A stretch of DNA of 53,252 bases from Verrucomicrobiia bacterium (lineage in GTDB: Bacteria; Verrucomicrobiota; Verrucomicrobiia; Limisphaerales; Pedosphaeraceae), in NCBI GenBank assembly GCA_036268055.1, contig DATAUW010000015.1, positions 1 to 53,252 on the forward strand, given 5' to 3'. Shown here one piece after another: positions 1 to 9,150 of this stretch (its first letter is position 1; every line of letters starts with the position of its first letter). Below the pieces are notes generated by a model. The model did not search any database, was not told the DNA's origin, and worked only from the letters and a program-made list of their open reading frames with translations. A program made the translations under genes and the position numbers.

Positions 1-23
1 TCCCCCGCACTCCGGCACGCGCA

Positions 24-269
24 CTAACGCCCCGCCTGCTCCTCGACAATCTCCAGGCTGCAACGCAAACCCTTCTTCGCGCTCCCCGCCAGCAACAACG
101 ACCGGATCGCGTTGATCGTCATCCCTTGGCGGCCGATCACCTTCCCCACATCCTCCGGATGCATGCGCAACTCATAAATCGTCGTGCCATCGCGCGGCAC
201 CGGCGTGATCGTTACGTCATCGGGATGGCTCACCAACCCCTTCACCACGTATTCCAAAAAGGCTTGCAT
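24..269 (-). CDS. khpA: KH-domain RNA-binding protein KhpA
   Basis: 81-residue single KH domain. The GxxG RNA-binding loop (GRQG) is at about residues 46-49, preceded by VGKVI and followed by TINAIRSLL, the classic KH helix-loop-helix. KhpA proteins bind single-stranded RNA, often as partners of KhpB/Jag, and affect cell size and RNA stability; that role is taken from the family. The ATG at 269 was chosen because the MQAFLEYVVKGLV start matches the family and gives the usual length of about 75-85 residues; longer readings run back into rpsP. It lies 17 bp downstream of rpsP on the same strand, the usual rpsP-khpA order, so it is probably cotranscribed. Confidence 0.93.
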   Translation of the reverse strand: MQAFLEYVVKGLVSHPDDVTITPVPRDGTTIYELRMHPEDVGKVIGRQGMTINAIRSLLLAGSAKKGLRCSLEIVEEQAGR

Positions 270-286
270 CGCCTGGCGGAAATTTT

Positions 287-559
287 TTACGCCGCGGCAG
301 GTGCGGGAGCGGCAGCGGCGGCCTTCGTGGCTTTCTTGATGAAACTCGCCACCGTGTCGCTCGGCTTCGCGCCCTTGCTCACCCAATACTTTGCCCGGTC
401 AAGGTTCAGGACAAAATTCTCGTCCTTCTTCAACGGCTGATAAGTGCCGATCTCCTCGATGAATTTTCCGTCACGCGGGCTGCGGCCATCGGCCACGACG
501 ATACGATACACCGGAGTGTTTTTAGTCCCGACCCGCTTCATCCGAATTTTGACTGCCAT
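287..559 (-). CDS. rpsP: 30S ribosomal protein S16
   Basis: 90 residues starting [19 protein letters not shown], the diagnostic S16 N-terminus, followed by the conserved [20 protein letters not shown] segment. S16 is a structural protein of the small ribosomal subunit. The C-terminus ends in a low-complexity Ala/Pro tail, a common variable extension. The start is the ATG at 559; an open frame continues upstream but has no S16 similarity. It is the first gene of the rpsP-khpA pair. The promoter should lie in the gap to its right. rimM and trmD, which often follow, would be beyond the left edge if present. Confidence 0.97.
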   Translation of the reverse strand: MAVKIRMKRVGTKNTPVYRIVVADGRSPRDGKFIEEIGTYQPLKKDENFVLNLDRAKYWVSKGAKPSDTVASFIKKATKAAAAAPAPAAA

Positions 560-901
560 AAATAACTTTAACTGTGGTGGCGGCGAACCATGGTTTATAA
601 ACCGCCCGCCGTTTCCGGCGTCTCTAAAAAAGAGTGGAGAGCCTACGCATGCCCGCAAGTCTTTGCAAGCACTGATTTGACAATTACAACCATTGCCAAA
701 GCTCCCACTAACCCGCACAATCACAACATCCTCCACTCCACGACATTTTACCATTCTTTTTCACGAATGGTGCTCACTAATCGAAAACAGGTCGTGGCGC
801 ACAACAAAAATTTTATTTTTCGCCAGGACTTTAGCGAGAGCGGTCATGAAGAAGATCATTTCTCCACCAAGAAATCCACACCTGCCCTTTTATAATCAGA
901 G
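560..901. other. Intergenic region upstream of rpsP
   Basis: This 340-bp gap lies between rpsP and the pseudopilin gene. I see no convincing gene in it. At 607-620 there is a 5-bp perfect hairpin which, read on the minus strand (the rpsP leader), closes a GAAA tetraloop. It starts about 48 bp upstream of the rpsP start codon and could be a leader structure, but it is short. No clear -35/-10 pair can be assigned. Confidence 0.4.
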
Positions 902-1675
902 CTATTCCTTGGGACGGCAGATCGCCAGTGTGAGTCGCGACTGATCGGAAACCGCCCAAAGATTGAAAGGGCACGTCGCATCTCCCCACGGCACATAGCG
1001 AATACTCCCGTCGGCCATGGCGAAATTCGCGCCGCCACGCCCGGCTGATTGCAAAGGATTATTGTGGCGATTTTCCGCCAGGTCACTCAGGTAACCGGCA
1101 TTGGGCACCAAAAGGTCCAGCGTATAAGCGAGCGAGCCCGTCGCCTTTTCGCCAAAAATAACGGTATCGGAAGGATGAACAATCGCCAAATCCGTCATGG
1201 GCCTGGGAAGCGGAGGCTGGCTGCCAATCGCATAAGTACCGCCTGCACTCTTCCAGTCTCCAAAATAATCAGAGAAGCCATTGAACACGAAACTTCGCGG
1301 CGCAACATCCGCATTGGTAACTCCTGCGTTCAATGCTTGAACGCTTGCGCTTGAATCATCGGGACAAACCAACACTTGCGCTTGATTGTAAATCGGCTGT
1401 AAGCGTTGCGGCCAGTGTTGGTCGAATGGCTCGGGCAACGGCAACTGACTGTCGTTGTCCGTGCCGTACACTGCCACAGCGATATCCAGTTGATGCAGAT
1501 TGTTCGAGCACGTGATCCGGCGCGCCTTCTCTTTGGAAGCAGCCAGCGCAGGCAATAGCAGGGCCGTCAGGATCGAAATGATGGCAACCACCGTCAGCAA
1601 TTCAATCAGAGTGAATCCCGGACGCAGAGATGCTCGCCTGGACCATCGTTTGAACTGGCTGAATGCTGTTTGCAT
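902..1675 (-). CDS. Type II pseudopilin-like protein (H-x9-DG family)
   Basis: 257 residues. A type IV prepilin signal is present: basic N-terminus, Gly20 then [24 protein letters not shown], so the prepilin peptidase should cut after Gly20, with the conserved Glu at +5. The C-terminal part holds the H-x-DG signature (His204, then about 18 residues to [11 protein letters not shown]). Such proteins are abundant in Planctomycetes and Verrucomicrobia, where they are thought to be pseudopilins or surface proteins; individual functions are unknown. It lies 5 bp downstream of the thioredoxin-like gene on the same strand, so the two probably form one transcript. Confidence 0.85.
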   Translation of the reverse strand: MQTAFSQFKRWSRRASLRPGFTLIELLTVVAIISILTALLLPALAASKEKARRITCSNNLHQLDIAVAVYGTDNDSQLPLPEPFDQHWPQRLQPIYNQAQVLVCPDDSSASVQALNAGVTNADVAPRSFVFNGFSDYFGDWKSAGGTYAIGSQPPLPRPMTDLAIVHPSDTVIFGEKATGSLAYTLDLLVPNAGYLSDLAENRHNNPLQSAGRGGANFAMADGSIRYVPWGDATCPFNLWAVSDQSRLTLAICRPKE

Positions 1676-1680
1676 GCGCG

Positions 1681-3279
1681 CTAATGGGATTTCAGCCGAA
1701 AGAATTGTTTAACCGTCCTCGAGGGTAAATCAATATACATATGAGAGCTGTCCGATTGGAAGTTTGTTTGAACCACCGTCCACACTCCACTGCGGGGATC
1801 GCTGGTGGCCTCCAGCGTTGATTGCGCTTGAGTCAACGGCCAGTAAAGATGGAGCGACCCCTGCGAAACCGACGCATTCAAAGCCAGATTCGCATAGAGC
1901 AACGGCCGCGCTGCCTGCTCATAGGTGGCAAAGCTTTGGCTGCCGATGAACGTCTGCACGATACGGTTCTGGCGATCGATCAGGAAAGTTTGCGGAATGG
2001 CGGAAATTCCTCCATACGCGCTTTCTACGTTCAAGCCATTGGGACGCGACATGACAATCGGGTAATTGATCTGATTGGCGGAAACAAATGATTGCAGGAG
2101 CGCTGTTGGAGGCGTGGAACCATTGTCATCAACCGAGATGCCGACCACCTCTAACCCATCAGAGTTATATTTTTGCTGCAGTGAGATAAGATCGGGAATC
2201 TCCGCGACACACGGCCCGCACCAGGTCGCCCAAAAATTTAGCAGCACTACTTTGCCCGCATAATTTGTGGAATTGATATTCGACCCTGTGATGCTTGGCA
2301 AAGTCCAGTGCGGCGCTGGGATACCCGAACTGATCGGTGAGCCGGGGACAATGCTCGTTTGCCCGGTGATTGGAACTGTGAGCGTGTCAAACATCGCTGA
2401 ACCGCTAAACGACGCGGCGGGGCCGAGGGTTGGCATTGGCGTCACCTCGTATGTCAACGTCCGGGACGTACTCCCGGTGAACGGCCCCCAATGGATCATA
2501 CCGCTCGTGCTATCATAGGTTCCACCATCGCTAATGTTGGAGACCGCCCAATCCGCGGGCGGCAAATCCTGAACGGTATTGGAATGGATGCTCATGTCAG
2601 GCGTCACCGCGATCGAGACTGTGAAGGCCGTGCCGGAAGTGAAGCTGGGAGGCATGCTCCTGATCGCAGTGCCCGAACCCACGACCGTTCCCACCGGTGC
2701 CACCACTCCTACTGCTTGTCCACGATTGGGAGCATAATCGGAAATGGAAGTGGAACTATACAAACTCAACTGTTGGAATGTGGTCAATGCGAAGTTCATC
2801 AACCCATCATCGTTTCCCAACGCGGAAAGTGGTACGGACACCTGAACGGTATTTCCAGAATAGATTACCGGGAAAGTTCCTTCCGTGACGAATGAACTCG
2901 AACTCACCACCGCATTGCTTTGGAAATTGGCGCCATGAATGTCAATGAAGTAATCCGTCCCGATTAAAGCGCTGTCGCTGTTGGCGCCGTCGCGGCCCGG
3001 GTAACCAGTGGCGGGATTCTGGTCCGTGTCCAACGTATATTCGATCTCCGCTGAACCCAGGTCAACTCCGGGCGCGAACGTAGCCGTAAACGTCGCTATG
3101 CCCGACGAATAAACGTAAACCGAGGCTGAAATTAGATCGAAACCGGAAAAGTATGCATCGCCCGCCGGGTCGGAAATAAATCCTACCGCATTCGTCGTCA
3201 CCGATTGGGCTTCGGCAGATTGTAAAAGGAGAACGGCGACGGCTAAAAGCGTCAGAAGATAGCTGGTACGTGTTTTCAT
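1681..3279 (-). CDS. Exported TlpA/ResA-like thioredoxin-fold protein
   Basis: 532 residues. A signal peptide ([19 protein letters not shown]...AEAQ, about 1-25) is followed by an unassigned beta-rich region of about 300 residues. A TlpA/ResA thioredoxin domain follows at about 320-465 with ATWCGPC (redox cysteines about 354 and 357) and the downstream cis-proline motif AIPQTFLID. The C-terminal 60 residues are beta-rich and also unassigned. TlpA proteins are periplasmic thiol:disulfide oxidoreductases; the long N-terminal region may bind a partner or a surface structure. The ATG at 3279 was chosen over a TTG seven codons upstream because it gives a normal signal peptide. It is first in a pair with the pseudopilin gene. 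Confidence 0.85.
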   Translation of the reverse strand: MKTRTSYLLTLLAVAVLLLQSAEAQSVTTNAVGFISDPAGDAYFSGFDLISASVYVYSSGIATFTATFAPGVDLGSAEIEYTLDTDQNPATGYPGRDGANSDSALIGTDYFIDIHGANFQSNAVVSSSSFVTEGTFPVIYSGNTVQVSVPLSALGNDDGLMNFALTTFQQLSLYSSTSISDYAPNRGQAVGVVAPVGTVVGSGTAIRSMPPSFTSGTAFTVSIAVTPDMSIHSNTVQDLPPADWAVSNISDGGTYDSTSGMIHWGPFTGSTSRTLTYEVTPMPTLGPAASFSGSAMFDTLTVPITGQTSIVPGSPISSGIPAPHWTLPSITGSNINSTNYAGKVVLLNFWATWCGPCVAEIPDLISLQQKYNSDGLEVVGISVDDNGSTPPTALLQSFVSANQINYPIVMSRPNGLNVESAYGGISAIPQTFLIDRQNRIVQTFIGSQSFATYEQAARPLLYANLALNASVSQGSLHLYWPLTQAQSTLEATSDPRSGVWTVVQTNFQSDSSHMYIDLPSRTVKQFFRLKSH

Positions 3280-3596
3280 CAGTCTCGTTATTGGAAACAA
3301 CCCTTGACGTACCCACGGACCGTCCTCTTTCTCCCCGTGTGTTAGCCAGTTGTCAGGCTGAAGTCAACCCTTTAAATGGAAGATTTTCGCGCGCATCTCA
3401 TCACTGCTCTTGAATCGAGTTCACGCGCCCTTCGCCTACCACACCCTCTCCACTTTTCCCCTCCTCTAAAACTTGCCATCCCCCCAAATTATTGCTGTCC
3501 TAATCACCCATAATCTGAATCATCTATGACACGAGAGTTTCAGCCTCCCTGCTCTTGCTGAAAACTTGAAACTGAACACTTTAAACTACATCCACC
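3280..3596. repeat. Divergent intergenic region with ACTTGAA-type heptamer repeat
   Basis: The gap between the divergent TlpA-like and methyltransferase genes. From 3557 to about 3588 it reads as imperfect heptamers (ACTGAAA, ACTTGAA, ACTGAAC, ACTTTAA, ACT), ending just before the GTG start at 3597. The core recurs near 20382 and 23553. Two of the three copies lie immediately upstream of a gene start. The rest of the gap is pyrimidine-rich, with no recognised site. Confidence 0.5.
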
Positions 3597-4913
3597 GTGC
3601 CTAAGCCATCCACCAAGTCCAAAATGTCCACTCCGTCCACCACCCTCGACCTCCCCTTCCCCGCCCCCGCCACCCCGCGCCACATCCCCCTCACCAAACT
3701 CCACACCGACCTCGCCGCCTTCCACGAATTCGGCACCCCCACCCGCGAAATCGTCACCACCTTTACCCACGCCGAAACTCCCCGCCACGTACCCACCTAC
3801 GTCAACGAATTCTGGACCGCCAAACAACGCGCCGCCAACAGCCTCCACGAAATCTCCTACCGCGCCTGCTTCAAGCCCCAACTCCCCCGCTTCTTCATCG
3901 AACGCCTCACCCAGCCCGGCGACATCGTCTACGACCCCTTCATGGGCCGCGGAACCACCCCCGTCGAAGCCGCCCTCCTCGGTCGCGTCGCCTACGGCAG
4001 CGACATCAATCCCCTCAGCGCCATCCTCACCGCCCCGCGCCTTCAGCCACCCACCGCCGACCAAGTCGCCGCGCGTTTGACCCAGGTGGATTTTTACCAC
4101 AGCGACCCCGCGCCCGACGAACTCCTCACCTTCTACCACTCCGAAACCCTCCGCGAAATCGCCGCCCTAAAAAAATATTTCCTCGACCGACGCCACAACC
4201 AATCCCTCGACCACATAGACCACTGGATCTGCATGGTCGCCCTCAACCGCCTCACCGGCCACTCACCCGGATTCTTCTCCGTCTATACCCTGCCCCCCAA
4301 CCAGGCCGTCAGCGTCAAATCCCAAATAAAAATCAACACCAAACGCAACCAGACACCCCCGCGCCGCTCCGTCCCCAAACTCATCCACAAAAAAACCCGC
4401 CAACTCCTGGGCGACTGCACCCATGCCACCCGCGAAACCCTCGCCCGCGTCGCCCCAAAATCCCTTTTCCTAAACCACCTCGCCGCCCACACCCCCGAAA
4501 TAAAAAGCAACACCGTCACCCTCATCGTCACCTCCCCGCCCTTCCTCGACGTCGTGGACTACGCCGGCGACAACTGGCTCCGCTGCTGGTTCCTCGGCCT
4601 CGACCCCAAAACCGTCACCATGCCACTCACAAAAAAACTCGACCAATGGCAAACCGCCATGGCCGAAGCCTTCCGCGAACTCCACCGCATCCTGCGCTCC
4701 GGCGGCCACATCGCCTTCGAAGTCGGCGAAATCCGCGGTGGAAAAATCAAACTCGAAGACTACGTCCTCCCCGCCGGCACCCAAGCGGGCCTACAACCCG
4801 AACTCATCCTCATCAACGACCAAACCTTCACCAAAACCGCCAACTGCTGGGGCATAGACAACAACTACAAAGGCACCAACACAAACCGCATCGTCTTGTT
4901 TAAAAAAAATTAG
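3597..4913 (+). CDS. Orphan DNA methyltransferase
   Basis: 438 residues from GTG (ATG at 3624 is an alternative). Motif I is YDPFMGRGTTPVEAALLGR (about 112-130), followed by a SAM-binding acidic turn YGSDINPLSA. The catalytic motif IV is TSPPFLDVVDYAGDNWLR (about 312-329). TSPP(F/Y) is typical of amino-methyltransferases acting on N4-cytosine, or less often N6-adenine, in DNA. Motif I precedes motif IV. No restriction endonuclease is recognisable on either side, so it looks like an orphan modification enzyme. The coding strand is extremely C-rich (38 C and 7 G at 3661-3720). The catalytic assignment is firm; base specificity is not. Confidence 0.82.
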   Translation: MPKPSTKSKMSTPSTTLDLPFPAPATPRHIPLTKLHTDLAAFHEFGTPTREIVTTFTHAETPRHVPTYVNEFWTAKQRAANSLHEISYRACFKPQLPRFFIERLTQPGDIVYDPFMGRGTTPVEAALLGRVAYGSDINPLSAILTAPRLQPPTADQVAARLTQVDFYHSDPAPDELLTFYHSETLREIAALKKYFLDRRHNQSLDHIDHWICMVALNRLTGHSPGFFSVYTLPPNQAVSVKSQIKINTKRNQTPPRRSVPKLIHKKTRQLLGDCTHATRETLARVAPKSLFLNHLAAHTPEIKSNTVTLIVTSPPFLDVVDYAGDNWLRCWFLGLDPKTVTMPLTKKLDQWQTAMAEAFRELHRILRSGGHIAFEVGEIRGGKIKLEDYVLPAGTQAGLQPELILINDQTFTKTANCWGIDNNYKGTNTNRIVLFKKN

Positions 4914-5039
4914 CTGAGTAAAAACCAGACCGATCGGCTTTTGAGCAGTTCAACGCGAGAAACCATTTTATAAGTGTCATCCGGCATAGCTTTGAGGAGA
5001 ACTCGTCAAAGTCTATCCGGCCGGTAATAAGGTAATAAT

Positions 5040-5879
5040 GTGCGAGTTAAATCTCCTTTCATGATAATACTCGACAGACAATCTATCGCTTTATACATTT
5101 CACTAATGAGCATACTCAAGGCACAGTCTGCTGATTCGACTCAAACAGCCGGCAGCGCTGGCTCGCCCGATCCAACTAACGATTCGACTTCGACATTCTA
5201 CAAGATTTCTCGCTTACTTTCATTAATCACTCGCTTCGGATTTAGAGTGTTTGCAATCTTACTTTTTATTTTATTGATAGGAGCCACTATTGCATCGGCT
5301 AGAGCAGTTTGGGTCATTTTTGCGATCAATAAATATCAATATAGATTTTTACCTGGAGAATTGCTTTTGGATTTCATTCTGGGTCTTGAAGGGCTAGTTG
5401 CTTACATTGTCTTTTTTAGAGAGGAAAAAAATGAGAAAGCCAAAAAATCTAGGCGACTGTTTGAATTGCATAAAGAGTGGAATTCTAATGCGGTCTATAT
5501 GAGCCGCAGGAAGGCGGATAAACTTATCCGAGATTATCCAACGGCAAAAATAAAGGAATTGCATGATGAACACCCGGATGAATCCTCAGATCTTTCGATT
5601 GTTTTGGGGTTCTTCCAGACATTACAATTTTCCACCGCTCGTAAATTAATAGATGAGAGAGAGACGGTTGAACTTTTTGGTCAAATTTTTATCTGGTGGT
5701 ATGTTGTCGGCGCACAAAGTTCCTTTCCATCAGAATGGGATAGCCATAAAAAATTACCGAAGCTTTATAGCCTGATTCAAGAATACGCAAGTGATTCTGA
5801 ATTAAAAGTTTGGGAAAATAAAGCAAATGAGGACCTGAAGGGATATCAAGGGGTTAGGAAAGGGGGCAGCGCTGAATAA
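5040..5879 (+). CDS. Uncharacterised membrane protein, AT-rich gene
   Basis: 279 residues from GTG, with AAGG about 7 nt upstream; ATG at 5061 or 5106 are alternatives. There is a polar Ser/Thr-rich N-terminus, two membrane segments (about residues 70-95 and 105-127), then a charged cytosolic domain with EKNEKAKKSRRLFELHKEW and IFIWWYVVGAQ. The layout recalls small DUF4760-type membrane proteins, but this is only an impression. Base composition is clearly more AT-rich than every neighbour and codon use differs (many AAA, TTA, ATT), which suggests recent transfer. It follows the orphan methyltransferase by about 125 bp. No function can be assigned. Confidence 0.7.
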   Translation: MRVKSPFMIILDRQSIALYISLMSILKAQSADSTQTAGSAGSPDPTNDSTSTFYKISRLLSLITRFGFRVFAILLFILLIGATIASARAVWVIFAINKYQYRFLPGELLLDFILGLEGLVAYIVFFREEKNEKAKKSRRLFELHKEWNSNAVYMSRRKADKLIRDYPTAKIKELHDEHPDESSDLSIVLGFFQTLQFSTARKLIDERETVELFGQIFIWWYVVGAQSSFPSEWDSHKKLPKLYSLIQEYASDSELKVWENKANEDLKGYQGVRKGGSAE

Positions 5880-6120
5880 GCATATATTTTCTTTTTTCGC
5901 AAAGACCTCATTACACCCCAACCAGACAGCCAGACCGAAAAACCCTCGACCCACTTCTCGCGTTCCTTCCAGCTATCCCACCTGCCGCAGGCCATCGTGG
6001 TAGGGCGGTGCGCCGCCGCCGCAGTCCCGCAGAAACGACCGAACTTAGCCCAGCAATTCATTGCTGGGGTTGAATTCCCTTCCAACGCCCGTTTTCGCAC
6101 GCTCACATTTCATTTTTCCA
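5880..6120. repeat. Intergenic region with CCCAGCAAT palindromic repeat, copy 1
   Basis: Contains a composite repeat at about 5994-6084. It opens with GTGGTAGGGCGGTGCGCCGCC (itself foldable), then GTCCCGCAG, then CTTAGCCCAGCAAT-TCA-TTGCTGGGG (6045-6070) and TTGAATTCCC. The core is an 8-9 bp stem with a short loop. The same series of blocks recurs at about 38770-38860. No gene is seen here. Confidence 0.6.
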
Positions 6121-6163
6121 AAAATCCGTGTTTACACCGTCTTCCATCCGTGGCCAAAAAAAA
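6121..6163 (+). repeat. Dispersed repeat A (CCATCCGTGGCC), copy 1
   Basis: Reads AAAATCCGTGTT, a short variable stretch, then CTTCCATCCGTGGCCAAAAAAA. It shares the core TCCATCCGTGGC with the copies at 7329, 8117 and 12317, all on the plus strand and all between genes within 6.3 kb. Confidence 0.65.
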
Positions 6164-6342
6164 CGCCCTTCCGCAGCCACGTCTGTGGCCAATTCATGCC
6201 ACATGACATCTGCCGCAAAACAGCCTATAAACTCGCGAAGTCCCATCTATCGAATGACCAGGCCTGTGTCGTCGTATCCTTGGCTTCGCTTTGAGGGCGG
6301 CAATAAATCAACCTAATCAGACGGTCACCCATAAAAATCACC

Positions 6343-7239
6343 ATGAATTCCACCCTCTCAAAATTCAAACGCCTTGAACGCGCCAGGATTTTGGCCCCCG
6401 CCGCCATCTTGGCCCTGTCGGCGGCGACTGGCTTGACCCAAACCACCTTGTTCGACGACAACTATTCGCGGAACGGCATGAATTCCGCCGGCAATCTCAC
6501 CCCCAATTTCGGCGGACAAACCGGAATTGATGTCGGCTCCGGCATAACCTATTCCACCTTCATCAATGGCGGCAGCACCACCCCGCCCAACAGTTTAAAC
6601 ATTCAAAATAGCACCCTGTTCAAAAGCGCCACCGGCCAGGAAGGCATCTGGGCGTTGAATAATAATTTTACCGATAGCGCGATCCTTTCTGCGGGCGGAT
6701 TCAGCATCACCCAAAATATCCTCGCCGTTCCCGTCAACGCCAGCACGCCCGCCGATCGGTTTTGCGGCTACGGCGTCGGATTGAGCCTCGCCCAGGTCAA
6801 CGCCTTAAACGATGACAACTTAACCAGCGCGGGTCCCCGCGGCTCCATTAGCGGCGGGACTACCGGCGTGGCGGCCTATTACGTTGATTTGGACTCGGCC
6901 GGTGCGGTTCAAATCTTTACCGGCGGAACGCTGTTCGACACCGTTCCGATTTCCGGATCGCCCACCAGCGGAACCCTGACCACCGATTTCACCAGCTTTG
7001 CCGATTTTAATGCCGGCACCACCGTGCAATTCACCACCTTCTTCAACGGAACCGAAATCGCCACCGCTTCTTTTGACTGGACCTCCACCGATAACAACTA
7101 CATCGCCGGCTCCATGCGCGATTCCAGCGTCACCGCCGGCGAATTCAACATTTCAACCGTTCCCGAACCCTCCACCTACACCCTGATTTTTAGCGGCCTC
7201 GGCCTCATGGGCCTCCTCGCCCGCCGTCGTAAAATTTGA
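6343..7239 (+). CDS. PEP-CTERM sorting-domain protein
   Basis: 298 residues. The N-terminal signal peptide (about 1-33) ends near ATGLTQ. The body is Gly/Thr/Asn/Ser-rich, as in many secreted adhesin-like or exopolysaccharide-associated proteins. The C-terminus has the full PEP-CTERM signature: VPEPSTYTLIFSGLGLMGLLA followed by RRRKI, i.e. the PEP motif, a membrane helix and a basic tail. Such proteins are processed by exosortase (EpsH/XrtA family), which is not in this window. The gene stands alone, with a perfect terminator 23 bp after its stop. The cargo role is unknown. Confidence 0.9.
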   Translation: MNSTLSKFKRLERARILAPAAILALSAATGLTQTTLFDDNYSRNGMNSAGNLTPNFGGQTGIDVGSGITYSTFINGGSTTPPNSLNIQNSTLFKSATGQEGIWALNNNFTDSAILSAGGFSITQNILAVPVNASTPADRFCGYGVGLSLAQVNALNDDNLTSAGPRGSISGGTTGVAAYYVDLDSAGAVQIFTGGTLFDTVPISGSPTSGTLTTDFTSFADFNAGTTVQFTTFFNGTEIATASFDWTSTDNNYIAGSMRDSSVTAGEFNISTVPEPSTYTLIFSGLGLMGLLARRRKI

Positions 7240-7262
7240 CATCTCTCTTGATTTCACCCAAC

Positions 7263-7302
7263 AACGGCCCGCCCCTGTAACCAAGGGCGGGCCGTTTCGC
7301 TT
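7263..7302 (+). terminator. Intrinsic terminator after PEP-CTERM gene
   Basis: A perfect 12-bp GC-rich stem (AACGGCCCGCCC at 7263-7274 and its complement at 7285-7296) with a 10-nt loop, followed by TCGCTTTG. The T-tract is weak, but the stem is strong and sits 23 bp after the stop codon. Confidence 0.8.
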
Positions 7303-7328
7303 TGATTATCAAAAAGGAGTCAGGGCTG

Positions 7329-7371
7329 AAAATCCGTGTTGGCCCCGTGTTCCATCCGTGGCCAAAAAACC
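7329..7371 (+). repeat. Dispersed repeat A, copy 2
   Basis: AAAATCCGTGTT-GGCC-CCGTGTTCCATCCGTGGCCAAAAAACC. It is close to copies 1 and 4, and ends 3 bp before the stop codon of the convergent carbonic anhydrase gene. Confidence 0.65.
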
Positions 7372-7373
7372 AC

Positions 7374-8018
7374 TCACCCCAACGCCGCAATCGCCGCCTC
7401 ATACGCCGACGACGTTTCCTGAAACGCCTCAACCGTGAAATTCAAGTCGCGCAACAACCCATCCTTCAAACCATAAATCCAACTATGCACCGTCAATTCC
7501 TGCCCGCGTTCCCACGCGTCGCGCGCGATACTCGTATGGCAAACATTCGCCGCCTGCTCGATCACATTCAATTCACAAAGCCGGTTGGCCGCCTCCGTGT
7601 CGTTGTCTGCGGCGCTTAAAAATGTTTGATGCTTCTGCCGCACATCCTGGACATGCCGCAGCCAGTTATCACTCAAGCCAAGGCGGTCGCGACGAAAAGC
7701 TGCCCGGACACCGCTGCAACCATAATGCCCGCAAACGATGATGTGCCGAACCTTGAGCAGATCCACCGCAAACTGCATCACCGACAAACAATTCAGGTCC
7801 GTATGAACCACGAGATTGGCAATGTTGCGGTGGACGAATATTTCCCCCGGCAACTGCCCCACGATTTCATTCGCCGGAACCCGGCTGTCCGAGCACCCGA
7901 TCCACAAATAATTCGGCGATTGCTGCTTTGAAAGCTTGAGAAAAAATTCCGGGTCTTGCTGCCGAATGCGCTCGGCCCATTCTTTGTTGCTCGCGAAAAG
8001 ATGATTCAGAGTTTGCAT
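7374..8018 (-). CDS. can: Beta-class carbonic anhydrase
   Basis: 214 residues, the usual length for this family. It catalyses reversible CO2 hydration in the cytosol. The zinc ligands are visible: Cys42 in GCSDSR (with the Asp44-Arg46 dyad), and His98 and Cys101 in VCGHYGCSG. The conserved GEIFVHRNIAN segment is also present. The plant/bacterial-type arrangement supports an active enzyme. It is transcribed on the minus strand, convergent with the PEP-CTERM gene, with aldo/keto reductase upstream across a 156-bp gap; no functional link to neighbours is apparent. Confidence 0.95.
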   Translation of the reverse strand: MQTLNHLFASNKEWAERIRQQDPEFFLKLSKQQSPNYLWIGCSDSRVPANEIVGQLPGEIFVHRNIANLVVHTDLNCLSVMQFAVDLLKVRHIIVCGHYGCSGVRAAFRRDRLGLSDNWLRHVQDVRQKHQTFLSAADNDTEAANRLCELNVIEQAANVCHTSIARDAWERGQELTVHSWIYGLKDGLLRDLNFTVEAFQETSSAYEAAIAALG

Positions 8019-8116
8019 ATAAACTCAGATCATCATAAAAGCCGCCCCACGAATAGCCTAGCGTTTTATTCCCACGGTTGAATTCCCCGTCCACCAGCAT
8101 ACTCACATCTCCCCCA

Positions 8117-8166
8117 TCCAAAATTCCGTATTAAACTCCGTGTTCCATCCGTGGCGAAAAAAAATC
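8117..8166 (+). repeat. Dispersed repeat A, copy 3
   Basis: TCCAAAATTCCGTATTAAACTCCGTGTTCCATCCGTGGCGAAAAAAAATCC, in two joined parts. It has one substitution in the core (GGCG for GGCC). Like copy 4 it is preceded by a C-run and TCCAAA, so copies 3 and 4 share extra left-hand sequence. Confidence 0.6.
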
Positions 8167-8174
8167 CAGCCACC

Positions 8175-9125
8175 TCACCGCTTACCCTCCTTCGGAATAA
8201 AACCCGGAACCCCCGTCTGCGTCACCGAATTAAGCCGCACCCGCGTTTGAATCCGGCTGATCTTCTCAACCGCCGCTTCCGGAATCTCCGCGATTTCATA
8301 ATTCTCCCGGGCCCGCTCCAAAGTCTTCGCCGTCGTGAGCACCGCCGTCCCCCGTTGAATCCCCCACGCCAACAGCACCTGCGCCGGCGTCAAAGAAGTT
8401 TGCCGCGCGATCGCCAATACCGCCGCATCTTCCAGCGGACCCGGTTTCGCACCATGACCTAACGGCGCAAACGCCAAAAGCACAATCCCCTTCTGCTTGC
8501 AAAATTCCAGCAACTCCGTCTGCGGATGATACGGATGCGCCTCCACCTGAACCACCGCCGGCTTGATCCGCGCCGCCTCATAGACCGGCACCAGATTTTC
8601 CAAAACCACATCCGACAATCCAATCGCCCGGCACTTGCCCTGATCCACGAGACTTTCCATCGCCTTCCAGGTATCCAGCAAAGTCACGCCCTTATCATAA
8701 ATAATATTGCCGCTCGCATCCCGCGGTTCCACGTTGTCCCCCGCCTGAAACGCAAACGGCGTATGAATCAAATAAAGGTCCGCGTAACGAATCCCAAGCC
8801 GCTCACAACTCCCGTCGAACGCCGGCCCAACCCGTTCCGGCCGGTGATTGCTATTCCACAACTTCGTCGTGAGGAACAAATCCTCGCGCGCAACCACCCC
8901 GCTCCCAAGCGCCGTCTGCAATGCCTCCCCCACCTCCCGCTCATTGCGATACCGTTCCGCGCAATCAAAATGTCGAAACCCAACCTTCAACGCGTTCGCC
9001 GTCGCACTCCTAGTTTCCGCCGGATCGGGAATCAACGTGCCGAAACCGAGCGCCGGCATCGCGCCTGTGCCAAATTTAAGGGGAATTTTCGCAAGCCGAA
9101 GACCGGAAGGATAATTTGTTATCAT
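8175..9125 (-). CDS. Aldo/keto reductase
   Basis: 316 residues from the ATG at 9125 (MITNYPSGLRLAKIPLKFGTG); an upstream ATG at 9167 would overlap the previous gene. It is an NADPH-dependent (alpha/beta)8 reductase of the AKR family. The catalytic tetrad is visible: Asp54 and Tyr59 in HFDCAERY, Lys88 in TTKLWN and His121 in LIHTP. The entry motif MPALGFGT is also present. The substrate is probably a small aldehyde or ketone and cannot be read from sequence. It lies 25 bp downstream of a small exported-protein gene on the same strand, so the two may be cotranscribed. Confidence 0.92.
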   Translation of the reverse strand: MITNYPSGLRLAKIPLKFGTGAMPALGFGTLIPDPAETRSATANALKVGFRHFDCAERYRNEREVGEALQTALGSGVVAREDLFLTTKLWNSNHRPERVGPAFDGSCERLGIRYADLYLIHTPFAFQAGDNVEPRDASGNIIYDKGVTLLDTWKAMESLVDQGKCRAIGLSDVVLENLVPVYEAARIKPAVVQVEAHPYHPQTELLEFCKQKGIVLLAFAPLGHGAKPGPLEDAAVLAIARQTSLTPAQVLLAWGIQRGTAVLTTAKTLERARENYEIAEIPEAAVEKISRIQTRVRLNSVTQTGVPGFIPKEGKR

Positions 9126-9150
9126 ATATTTATTGCCAACCAGCCCAATT

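Noticed and set aside
3540-4139. Long Gly/Val/Glu-rich open frame on the minus strand opposite the DNA methyltransferase
   Set aside because: It is antisense to a gene with all methyltransferase motifs, has low-complexity GGG/EEG composition from the C-rich strand, and no recognisable fold.
3597-5879. Restriction-modification system
   Set aside because: The methyltransferase is present but no nuclease motif (for example PD-(D/E)xK) is seen in the neighbouring membrane protein.
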